From positions 1-11,976 of the forward strand of contig JAAMXP010004245.1 of NCBI GenBank assembly GCA_019693395.1: a stretch of DNA of 11,976 bases, written 5' to 3'. The stretch is from Ettlia oleoabundans. Its lineage: Eukaryota > Chlorophyta > Chlorophyceae > Chlamydomonadales. Below, one piece after another: positions 1 through 8,834 of this stretch (position 1 is the stretch's first letter; each line of letters begins with the position of its first letter). The notes under the pieces were generated by a model. That model was not told the DNA's origin. It worked only from the letters and a program-made list of their open reading frames with translations, and ran no database searches. A program made the translations under genes and the position numbers.

Positions 1-36
<36 letters not shown>
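1..36. repeat. (AC)18 microsatellite at window edge
   Basis: A perfect AC dinucleotide run begins at the first base and ends where a short acceptor stretch (TCTTTGCTGCAG) starts. It therefore sits in the intron just before the first visible exon of the importin gene. The true length is unknown because the window starts inside it. Confidence 0.97.
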
Positions 37-39
<3 letters not shown>

Positions 40-48
40 TTGCTGCAG

Positions 49-2599
49 GCCCCTACCTTGCCTTGGCCCTGCGCCGCCTTGCTCCCGGCGTTGAGTCTCA
101 GGACCTGGGTGACGCCCTCATGTGTGTGCTGGGGGACGCACTCTACTACAGCCCCGCACTCACACTGCAGCAGCTGGGGGCGCAGGGGACACTCACCCAG
201 GCGCTCACCGCACTCAGCACTACAATATTCGCCAGCCGCAAGTCGGGTGAGTCGGTGCGTTGAGGGCATGCTGCATCTGTGTGCTTGTTTCCTGGGGTTA
301 AGGTGAGGGTCAAGTGTTGTATGCCAGGGCAGGCGGGGAAAGGCACGTTTTGATGGGAATCTGCATGCTTGGACCAAGTGTGTGCTCAACGTGGCAGGCT
401 GGCTGGCTGGCTGGGCGGGAAAATACGGGACGGTGTCCTCCAAGCATATTGCGGTGTGTGGCTCCCACCCGCCCCGCCTGCATCACTGCACTGCCAGCTG
501 TGACCCCGCCTGTGCCCTGCAACCGGCACCTGAGCACTGCACCATGCCTCACCCAATCGTAATGTACCTCGCTGTACCGCACCTGTACCGCAGGCAAGAT
601 GAAGCACTACACGTCCCCTCGTGAGAAGAAGGTGTTGATCCTGGGCCTCGTGTCGCTGCTGGGCCTGACGGACGCGCAGCTGCCGCAGGAGATCAAGCCG
701 GGGATGCCGCAGGTCAGGGGGAGGAGTGGTGGTGGGTGCGCATGTGTGGAGGGTCGGTGGGGAGGTGTTTGTGTGGGTGGTGGTGTTGTGTGTGTGCGCC
801 CGTGTGTGTGGTGGTGGTGGGGGCGGCAGGGGGGGGTGGGGGTGGGGGCGGGCAGGGGGGCGGCGGGCGGATGGCAGCGGGAATGGCGGGGATTGAAATG
901 GCGATGTATGGGTATGTTTTGGCAGCTATTGATACTGCTTCTACAGAGAAGCTGTAACATGCCGCTGCCTGCTTGCAGCAGCAACCCTTTGTGCGGTAAT
1001 GCCGGCCTGAACCCAAAACGCACGGCAGCAGCTGTGCACCCACGCACCCCAGCCACACCTCCCCCCCCCCCAACATCGCAGGTGACCTCAGCTGTGCTGC
1101 GCCTGCTGTTGGCCCTGAAGCAGCAGCAGGAGGAGCATAAGGCACGCGGCAGCGACGACGGCAGCGGCAACGAGTCAGGTGGGTGCACCACTACCTGCAC
1201 CCTCACTACCTCCCCCGCATCTCTGCCCAGGCCTCCTGCCCAGTCAAACGCATGTAGCCACCTGTGCTGGTGTCGCTTCGCCTGCTTGACCCACCTCTGT
1301 ACCCTGCCATATCAACTGTTACTCGCCTTACTACCCACACATGTGCTACCCCCCCACCCCCACCCCCACGCCCACCCCCCCAAGCAGACCTTGAGGACGA
1401 CTCAGAGTCTGAGGGGGGCGATAGCGACGATGACGACGCCGACGAGGTGGACGAGGCGTACCTCAAGTGAGCGCCCGTGCCTGCCCGGGTGCTGGTGCTG
1501 GTGGTGGGATGCGTGCGTGCGTGCGTGCGTGCGTGCGTGTGTGTGTGTGTGTGTGTGTAGAGCTGTCACCCCATTGAACACTTCAATGCTCGGGCAGGCT
1601 ATCTCACCACCAGCACTACCGCTATCACAACCCCCTGCAACTTATGGTTGCCTGCTGCCACCTGCCTGCCTACCTGCCCTGCCACTACCCGCAGGCGCCT
1701 GCAGCGCATGGCCGCCAAGCGTGCGGGTGCGGATGAGGAGGACGAGGATGAGGACGACGGTGAGTGTTGACCCTAGCAGCAGCAGCCGCTGTTCAGCAAG
1801 GCGGTGGTATCAACTACTGATGGGGGCGGTAGGGCACAACCCAAGGAAGGGCGGCGTGTGTTGACTGGCTGACCGGCGGCTGCCTCCCGCCTTTGACTCT
1901 TGCCGCTGCATCAGCCAGGCTGCTGCATGTCACACCTGTCTTTGCTGCCTGCGCTAGTGTTTAGGTGCCGCGCTTGCTTCCCTGTGGTGGCGCTTGTCAA
2001 ACCCCAGCCCTCCTGACACCACTACCACACCAAACCCAAGCCCACACCTGCTTGCAAACCTCCACCCCCACCTGACCACCCATTCTATCCACCCTGTCCA
2101 CGTACATACACGTGTGCAGATGACGAGTACTGGAGTGAGGACGAGGAGGAGGAGGTGTCCAGCCCCATTGATGCCGTGGACCCCTTCATCTACTTTGCAG
2201 GTGAGCAGGCATCCCCCGCTGGCAAGCAGCCCAGCCCAGTGATGGGGTCAGCGAGCGTGATTACGGCTTGGAGAGGGTGGCAATGGGGATCGCTTACCCC
2301 AAGTCCCTCTGCCTAGTTTCTTCCCCCTCATCACCCTTTGCCATCCTTAAGGGCCCCGCCCTTCCTTTCCCTGCCGCCCGCCACCATTTCTATCACATCC
2401 CCCCCTCACCGCAGAGACGCTGCACGCCATCCAGCTCAGCGAGCCGCAGCGCTTTGCCTCGCTGGTGGGTGGGCTGGAGCCCAACGTGCAGGGGGCGGTA
2501 CAGGCCATGATGCAGTATGCGGTACAGCTCAAGGAAGAGCAGCTGCAAGCGGCGGCGGCGGCGGCAGCGGCAGGCGCCAACGGCCATGCGGCGGCGTAG
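49..2599 (+). CDS. Importin-7/8-like nuclear transport receptor (SAD2 type), C-terminal part, 5' truncated
   Basis: Seven exons are seen: 49-246, 594-712, 1082-1178, 1388-1466, 1695-1759, 2120-2200 and 2415-2599 (stop TAG 2597-2599). All introns are GT-AG and phases match throughout. They give 273 residues; the first two bases (49-50) complete a codon from a missing exon. Residues 1-137 are helical, HEAT-like, and include KVLILGLVSLLGLTD, matching the 'KMCVLGLCALID' block of animal importin-7/8. Residues 138-197 are a very acidic stretch in which about half the residues are Asp or Glu. Then comes YWSEDEEEEV, and a block with DPFIYFAETLHAIQ and FASLVGGLEPNVQ that corresponds to the conserved C-terminal helix region of the family. 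The protein ends in an Ala-rich tail. Importin-7/8 proteins carry ribosomal proteins, histone H1 and, in plants (SAD2), transcription factors into the nucleus with RanGTP. The N-terminal Ran-binding part lies left of the window. Family assignment is from remembered conservation; exon borders are inferred. Confidence 0.88.
713..1081 (+). other. G-rich intron of the importin-7/8-like gene
   Basis: This intron starts GTCAGG and ends CATCGCAG. About 715-880 is extremely G-rich on the coding strand, with many runs of three to eight G separated by short GT or GC stretches, densest near 808-870. Near the 3' end is a C11 run at 1061-1071. No conserved coding sequence is seen in it, although one frame stays open by chance. 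Confidence 0.75.
1511..1558. repeat. (GCGT)7 followed by (GT)10 simple repeat
   Basis: Seven perfect GCGT units (1511-1538) pass directly into ten GT units (1539-1558), inside the importin intron 1467-1694. The alternating purine-pyrimidine pattern is uninterrupted for 48 bases. Confidence 0.96.
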
Positions 2600-3349
2600 C
2601 CTGCGTGGTGCTGCATAGTGCAGCAGCCCACATACGTGCTGAGCCTGCCAGCCAGCCTGCCAGCGAGGTTTGGCCCAACATGAACGCGATTTTTCAAAGC
2701 TGATTTACCAGCCGGGCAGCCAGGCATGCCAGCTGAGCTTAGCATCCCGATGTGTTGTATGGGGACCCCCCCCCCCCTCGCTGCTCATAACTAGGTCCTC
2801 AATAGATGTGTTGATGAGACGTTACGTTGCAGATTTGTTCATATGCCTGTTTCTACTGCTCTTTGTCGCCCGGCCCTCCCCTGCTTTTCCTGCGCTTCGC
2901 CTGCCTGCCTGCTGCTGCTCACGTTATGGCACCTTTTGCAATATTAAGTTCTGCTCTCATGATTCATGAAGAAGGCAAAGAGAAGAAACAAAAAAGCGGC
3001 AAATGGGGATAGCTGCCAAGGGTTTGGGTTTCAAAAGAGGCGAGCAAACGGCCCACTGGGCAGGAATGCAGGTGGGCAGGCGTCAAGCAGAATCGAGCGT
3101 AAAGTTGTTCATGCACAGTCATGTGCAGCGGTCAAGACTAGATATCAAGGGGTGCCAGGGCAAGAGGCGAATCATGCCAAGCAGAGGCGGCACAACCGCC
3201 AGCTTCAACAAGAAAAGAGTGGCAGCAGGTGGGATGCAGAGCAGCGATTAGAGGCAGCACACCTCGAGCGGCGGGGCCATCCATCACCACGATGCTCAAG
3301 GCAAGTACGCCTGCTACTAGCTATGAGTTAGTGCTGCTGCCGCACGTTC
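2600..3349. other. Convergent 3' intergenic region
   Basis: This is about 750 bases between the stop of the importin gene (+) and the stop of the small membrane-protein gene (-), so it should hold both 3' untranslated regions. It contains a C12 run (2766-2777) and a locally A-rich stretch near 2940-3010. I found no TGTAA polyadenylation signal on either strand, and no open frame with plausible splice sites or protein-like composition. The open frame 2966-3331 (+) looks like chance. Confidence 0.6.
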
Positions 3350-4058
3350 CTACTCCTCCCCTCCATAAAGGCCGCCAAAGGTGAACCTCTGCCGCTCAGC
3401 TGGCAGCGTCATGAAAAAGGACGCCACTCCTGCGGGTGCGCAGGTGCAAGATGACGTGTGAAAGCCAGAAGGTTTGATGCCAAAATTGGGGTCCCTGGCT
3501 GCCAACATGTGACGGGTGCAACGGTGGGAAAGCTTGGTGCCGGGTACGAGCCAGCGCTTGAATGCGTGCAAATGCGCTGCGACTTGGCGCCTCGTGTGCT
3601 CCTGCAAAAATTTTTGGCCACGTTACGGCTTTCAACCTCGTTAGAAATTTCTACAACCCCTGCCTTCCCGCACCTGAGAAGACCATGATGAAGAAGATGA
3701 GAGCCACCACCAGAGGGTGTGCTGCCAGCTGCTTCCTGATGCCCTGCAACAGGAACAGCAAGGTTGCGGCTCTTCAGCGGGTTGAAAACGATGACGGCAA
3801 ACGGCGGCAGCCACGGGCGGCGCGGCCGGACTGACCTGCCAAAAGCCGGCCTCCTTCTTCTTGCCCATGCCTGCGCGGTAGAACCGCTCGCTCTTGGCGT
3901 TTGCGACGCGCTTGGACACCACCTGCAGAATTAACCGCGGGCGGCGGTTTTGGGTGATCGGTGCTGCATGTCAAAGCCGGAGTCCGAGCGGCTTGTTGGA
4001 TTACACCAGCGTGAGGTGATCACGCACTCCTAAGAAGCAGGGCGCGGCCGCTTACCAT
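3350..4058 (-). CDS. Small basic single-pass membrane protein, possibly SERP1/RAMP4-like
   Basis: Four coding exons on the minus strand: 4058-4056 (ATG only), 3922-3836, 3743-3674 and 3399-3350 (stop TAG). Introns: GTAAGC...CTGCAG, GTCAGT...TTGCAG, GTGCGG...TGCCAG. The sum is 210 nt, giving 69 residues. The N-terminus (MVVSKRVANAKSERFYRAGM) is basic, followed by GKKKEAGFW. A hydrophobic segment LVVALIFFIMVFSA (about 41-54) is followed by a short tail RQRFTFGGLYGGEE. Length, basic start with SKR and a K.E.F pattern, and one membrane helix fit the SERP1/RAMP4 family (small tail-anchored proteins at the ER translocon). However, the family's usual GS..FQII segment after the helix is not seen, and the helix is short. 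The start is chosen because AGAAATG runs directly into a good donor and the next exon joins in phase 0. The gene is fairly well supported; the family name is tentative. Confidence 0.55.
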
Positions 4059-4405
4059 TTCTTGGTTGGTTACAAACAAAAGGTACACCGACTGCTGAGC
4101 GGGTTGCAGGCGCAGGTTTGTATTATGACAGATATCAAGGGACCTGTCGGTTGTTGCGTGCGAGAATACGCGGAAACTGCAGCAATACGTTGCGCAGTAC
4201 ACTGCGACGAGTCAACTTCCGACAGTTCTCTAGTCTTGGACTATGCTATTGTGGTTCAATTTTCAGGGGTCGTGATGTATCGTGCTTCGAGGCCACCGCT
4301 TGAGCTTGGGGTTGGCAGGTTGCGAAATCATCTTACTGCTCGCTGCAACAAACAGCTCCCTTGCCACAGCAGTGGTACAATAAGAAATAAGCAAACGGTG
4401 TGGAT
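4059..4405. other. Region between two tandem minus-strand genes
   Basis: This holds the 3' untranslated region of the SFI1-like gene and the promoter/5' leader of the small membrane-protein gene; both are read leftward. No open frame here looks coding. It is less GC-rich than the flanking exons. Confidence 0.55.
4070..4074 (-). terminator. Putative polyadenylation signal TGTAA for the SFI1-like gene
   Basis: The minus strand reads TGTAA here, about 330 nt past the stop codon at 4406. TGTAA is the standard poly(A) signal of volvocine and related green algae. It is the only copy on this strand between 4406 and the next gene. It lies just 11 bases before the predicted ATG (4058) of the downstream gene. 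Confidence 0.45.
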
Positions 4406-7400
4406 CTAACGACATGTGTGAAGGTTCATGTCCTGCGCCGCGGCTGAACGCTCCGCTCTTGTGCCGCCCTGCAGTCCCCAGCTGCCTGATGTGCTTCCAG
4501 CTGCATGGGGATATCCTTGTCCCGCTGCCGCTCCTGCTCCTGCTGCTGCTGCTGCTCCTGCCCAACGGGGATGACTGGTGATGTTGGCAGCACGCCAGTG
4601 GGGCTGCGGAGAGGGCGCATTCGTAATGGCTGCCGACTGCTGCTGGGCGCTCGTGAAACACCCAATTGCTGGCGCAGCAGTAGCCTGTTGTGCTGCACTC
4701 TGCAGCCACCGCAGCTTGGCAAGCAGCAGCGCAATAGCGTCGCTGTTTGGTGGGCTCACCGGTGGCCTGGCTGCTGGCCTTCGCGCCTGCTCGTCACTCA
4801 ACCCATCCATGCTGTGCCCCCTCCGCAGCAGCACAGCAGTGCATGCTGCATCATGCCAGCTGCGCAGCGCTCGCTGTTGCCGTTGCCGTGCGCTGAAAAG
4901 CAGCGCATTGCACCAGCGGCTGCTGTGAAGTTGGCGCCGCTCCACATAAGACTGCCAAGCAGCCCACGTGCCGAGTAGCACCCGCTTGCGCAAGGTAGTC
5001 CTTGCTGCTGCCACCTGCAACAACACAACATCTGGCTTAGGAAATTGTGGAAGCAAAAGACATCCCAGCATTTTGTGCACAAACAAAACAACACTGTTTG
5101 CTAAAACAATGGTTAGTCTTGGTGCCACCTGTGCGTGCTTCCGCACCCAGCCGAAATGTCGCAACCGCCATGCCGCCAGCAGGCCACGCAATCGTACCGG
5201 CCGCAGCAGCGCCACTGCCGCTGCCAGCTGATGCCGCTTCTCCGCCCGTCGCTCCACCCAACCCTGCCAGCTCAGCCATGCCTTGCGCAGCAGCACAGCC
5301 TTGCGTATGTTGGCAGCTGCCTGCAGCTTCTGCTGGCGCAGGCGAGCCGACACCAACAAGGGGCCACGCCATAGGCGCAGCACCCAGCTCAGCAACCTGT
5401 GGTGATTGTGCCTGACTGCCAGCTTGCATGCTGAGCGCTTGCCCCGTGCTGCAGCCAGGAATGGGCCCGCCCATACGTCCAAGCAGCAGCGCAGCACCTG
5501 GGCATGGTGGTAGCCCCGCGACTCCTTCAGCAGCTCCTCCTTTTGCTGCTGCCGCTGGTGGTATTGCTTCCATGCCTGCAGCCCCACCCACAGCTGCCGT
5601 AGGTAGCGGTGCCGCACCGCTTGGCGCCAGCGGGCTGCCTTGTGAGCTGCACGCTGTGCCAGGCTGTGCCAGGTACTGAAGCAGTGGAAGAGCAGGTAGA
5701 AACGCCGCCAATCACCACTCAGTCGCCGTATGCTGGCCAACCGCCGCCAGCTGCCTAGCGCTGCACTGGCTGTTCTGGTGGCCCAGTGCGAATCAGCGCG
5801 CTCGCACTGCTTCCTGCGGGCAACCTTCCGCCGTGCTGCCCGCTTCCACACCACCAGGGCTTGGCGCAGCAAGCGTGCTGTGCAGGCAGCAGCTGCCACC
5901 TCCAGCTTGCCGCGGGCGGCGATCTTGAGAGCAACCCGCTGCTGCCAAGCTGCCAAAACTTTCTGTCTTCGCCTCCAAGCTAGCTCTTGCATGCATTGCT
6001 CCGCCCTCCAGCGCAGCTCAGCCTGCCGCCGTGCCTGTTGCTGCCATGAGGCAAAGGCGCGTGGCAGCTGCACCGCTCTGTAGCACATGCCGACTTCGTC
6101 AGCCTGTGCCGCATGCACAGCACCCTGCCAGCGATGCAGGGTGCAATGCAGCAGCAGCTTGGGATGCATGGCCTGCACGACGGTGTGTATATGGCGCAGG
6201 TGCCGCCGCCAGCAGCACCACAGCAGCCACCTGCAAGCGGCAGATAGGACTAGTGTGATTTGCAGCCAGGGAACACCGCCAGCACATGGTTGCGATGGTA
6301 CACAGGACTTAGCAGCGATACAGAAAGCATAATGCGGTGCCGGCTTGCCTGTGTAATGCCGTGCTGAGCATGCCGCAGCGGTGCAGGCGGGCCGCCAGGT
6401 GCCAGTCATCTCGCATCTGGGAGCGACGCTTGGTATGGCTGCGCCAGCTCAGCAGGCACATCGTGGCCAGCTGCTCTGGACTGCCCCACAACGCTTGCTC
6501 GATCGTCAAGGTAGCTGCCTGGCGAAGCTCACAAACGCGGCGCTTCAGTGCCAGCCAGGCTGCCAGCACTGCGGCCAGCAAGCTGCGCCGATGAATGTCG
6601 GCAGCGAGCTGGCAGTGCCGCCGCCGCCGCTGTCGCTGCAGGGTGCGGCTGAGCCACGCTGTCAGTAACCGTCGGCACAGCCGGATAGCCCAATGCAGCA
6701 CAGCGGTCTCCAGCGCTAACTGTTTGTGGGCCCTGCTACCCACACTGGCTCGCCAGCCATCTATGCTGTGCACCATAAGAGTGAAAGCAGAAAAGCTTTC
6801 AGCCAACGCCCAGCGTCGGCGCTTCGCTTTCCGCAGTGCCAACCGCTGCTGCAATGCACACAGCCCTCTTGCCAACAATGTGCACCGGCGCAGTGCTGCA
6901 GCCTCTTTTGCCTTAGCAGCCAGGTAAAGGCGGCGAGCCACAGCCAACCGCCAGGCAGCCCAGCACCCGGCAAATCGCAGGTAGCGCCATTTACTATGCT
7001 GCTGATCCGCCAAAACCTGCTGCTGCTGTGCATTCGCTACTGCGCAGCGCAGCGCTGCAAGACCTCTTAAGCGCAGCCAGCGGCGGCACAGGTCTGCTGC
7101 CCGCCGCTCCATCGCCTGCTGCTCTGCGGCGCTGGCCCAACGGCGTGAGGCCAGTCGTCCAAGCCCTTGACGGCGCTGCTGTTTGCGAGCTACGCTGCCA
7201 TCACAGGTGGCCAGGAACCCAGGGCGCGCAAAGCTGGGCCCTTCGTAAACTTCAGGCCGCAGCGGCACTCCATGCAGCCCAAGCGGCAGGTTAGCCATCG
7301 GCGTGTCCGAAGCCAGCATGTGAAACGTAGGATTAGGGTGCCGCGCAAAACGTGGGTCAAATGGGCGCGGTGCTGCGTCCTGCTGCGCTGTTTGATGGGT

Positions 7401-7415
7401 CACCGAGGCACGCAT
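4406..7415 (-). CDS. SFI1-like centrin-binding repeat protein
   Basis: Three exons on the minus strand: 7415-6322, 6230-5129 and 5014-4406 (stop TAG). Introns are GTATCG...TTGCAG (91 nt) and GTGGCA...TTGCAG (114 nt). The total is 2805 nt, giving 934 residues. Residues 1-92 are non-repetitive (contain PLGLHGVPLRPEVYEG). From about residue 93 to 790 the chain is Arg/Gln/Ala/Leu-rich helix with Trp recurring every 23-35 residues, in units such as LLTAWLSR, VLAAWLAL, ALGSWRRL, GLQAWKQY and LLAAWRLR. This matches the Sfi1 consensus (A...LL..F/L..WK/R) that binds centrin along a long helix. Residues 800-934 are a low-complexity Pro/Ala/Gly/Gln tail. SFI1 proteins scaffold centrin at spindle pole bodies, centrioles or basal bodies. 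IQ-motif proteins were considered, but no IQ...RG pattern is present. The start has a good context (ACACATGCG). It is the first plausible Met after non-protein-like sequence, though not proven. The gene lies head-to-head with the 7483 gene. Confidence 0.75.
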
Positions 7416-7482
7416 GTGTGATCCATTGCGCGTTCTGCGTGCTATCCAATACTTTCGTGCCCCTCTCGTGCACTGAGAGAGC
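7416..7482. promoter_or_regulatory. Putative bidirectional promoter/5' leader with CCAAT box
   Basis: Only 67 bases separate the predicted ATG of the SFI1-like gene (minus, 7415) from that of the 231-residue gene (plus, 7483). A CCAAT motif sits at 7446-7450 on the plus strand. I see no TATA box. Core promoter elements may lie partly inside one of the two transcribed units, and either start codon could be wrong. Confidence 0.4.
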
Positions 7483-8834
7483 ATGCACAACGGCCTGCGA
7501 ACGCAGGAGGCCCTGGAGGGGACGTTCACCCGCACAGTGTTCTTAAAAGTGGGAACTGAAGAGTGAGGAAGCAATTCGAGGGCTTGGGGCCGGAATAGGG
7601 ATCCAACGTCACGTTGGTGGAGGGCGCCCGCGCCACCTGGGGGCACCCCTTGACCAACAGCGAACCGCAGGGCAAACATGGCGGTTGGAGTCACAACAAT
7701 GAGGCCAGGACGGACGGGCCATGTGGCGCCACAACAGGCCGCCATTACTCCAGACCCCTTGCAACCGCCCACCGCCACTGCTGCCGCCCCGCAGGTCACC
7801 TTGCCCCTATAGCAGCAGTGAGCTTACGAGGGACTCCTACTCGGGCAAGCAGTTCAGCATAGCAGCCACGAAGACGGGCAAGCACCCCACCCGCGACTTT
7901 TTTGAGCTCAGCTTCAAACCGGTAGGTACATGCAACGCCCCTTGCACGGCGCTATGTTACCATGTCGATTGTTTCACAGCGCCAGGCCAAACCAGCACCA
8001 CCCAAAGCTGGCTTACCTCCTTTTCCTTGCTGCAGCTGTTTGAGGGTGATGTGTGGGCGGAACGGTTGCCCTACAGTGAGCTTCAGCCAGAGAAGCCGGG
8101 CAAGGGCTTCCTGACCAGCGACTACAGCAAGCGGGATGAGTTCAGCCTGGCCATACGCATGAACCAGCATCGAGAGCAGATCAAGGTGGGTGCACACCGC
8201 CAAGATCAAAGGTGCCTGGCGGGCTTCCTGGCCTGTTTATGAACCGTTCTCCGCTGCCAGTCACACTGTCGATACTCCTGAAAAGAACCCTCCTTTGCCA
8301 CAGATTACTTTTCCAATGTGCACCCAATGCAGCATGAGGCACGTGTGCAGAAGCGGGCAGAGCAGAAGCTCGCAGCACGCAGGCCACCCGCCGAGAGCAG
8401 CAGCAACGGCAGCGTGCAGCTTAGCGCCAGCCCCCGCAAGGAGAAGCCGCTCATGTACGACATGGTGTTCGAGGGAGATGCAGACCTGTGCATAAAGGTG
8501 GGTGCTGCGCCCCAAATTGGCATCTATTATAGGGAGTACCAACTGCTGATGACGTCCCAGCGGCGCAAATGACGAGTTTGCAACGCATTGCATGCAGAGT
8601 GTGGGCACCAGGTGCTCAACCCCTACCCACCTTGTCACCCCCACTGCCCCTCAATTGTGTGCCAGCCCTGCCTGCTGTTCCTGGTGCATGCAGGCCCGGC
8701 GGGATACACGCAACCCCACGGTGCTGAGCACTGAGCGCCATGTGGGACCCTTGAAGACCACCACCCGTCTGGCACACAGCACACCCGGCCCAGGTCTGAC
8801 GGCTGCCTGGTCGAAATTGCACTACACCTATTGA
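7483..8834 (+). CDS. Uncharacterised 231-residue protein, possibly ciliary/microtubule-associated
   Basis: Five exons: 7483-7562, 7795-7921, 8036-8189, 8304-8497 and 8694-8834 (stop TGA 8832-8834). The introns begin GTGAGG, GTAGGT, GTGCAC and GTGGGT, and all end in CAG. The sum is 696 nt. The third donor is placed at 8190 rather than 8186 because only this keeps the frame (…IKVDYFSNVHP). The protein is hydrophilic with no signal peptide or membrane segment. It carries motif-like blocks: YSGKQFSIAATKTGKHP (42-58), FFELSFKPLFEGDVW (62-76), KGFLTSDYSKRDEFS, a charged helix RVQKRAEQKLAAR, LMYDMVFEGDADLC, and a tail LTAAWSKLHYTY. I do not recognise it with certainty. The GKQF/TKTGK/FEGD spacing recalls the N-terminal part of small ciliary proteins such as CFAP96 (DUF4586), from memory only. 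The head-to-head SFI1-like neighbour is compatible with a ciliary role. The first exon is the least certain: an alternative start at 7721 would read straight into exon 2. Confidence 0.6.

Noticed and set aside
599..1864. 421-residue plus-strand open frame
   Set aside because: It begins in a real importin exon but then reads through introns, including the G-rich and GT repeat parts, and crosses later exons in the wrong frame. The spliced model fits the importin family much better.
2966..3331. 121-residue Lys/Arg/Gln-rich plus-strand open frame
   Set aside because: It lies in the 3' region after the importin stop, has no domain-like pattern and no splice context, and is probably chance.
5037..5711. 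224-residue minus-strand open frame rich in Ala, Gly and Pro
   Set aside because: It is another frame of the same strand over the SFI1-like exon 2. GC-rich codon bias leaves several frames open; it has no splice or protein support of its own.
7678..7812. ATG at 7678 with a strong algal start context, as start of the 231-residue gene
   Set aside because: Its frame ends at a TAG at 7810-7812, and every GT donor available after it has the wrong phase to join the exon encoding YSSSELTRD. The start at 7483 joins correctly through a GTGAGG donor.
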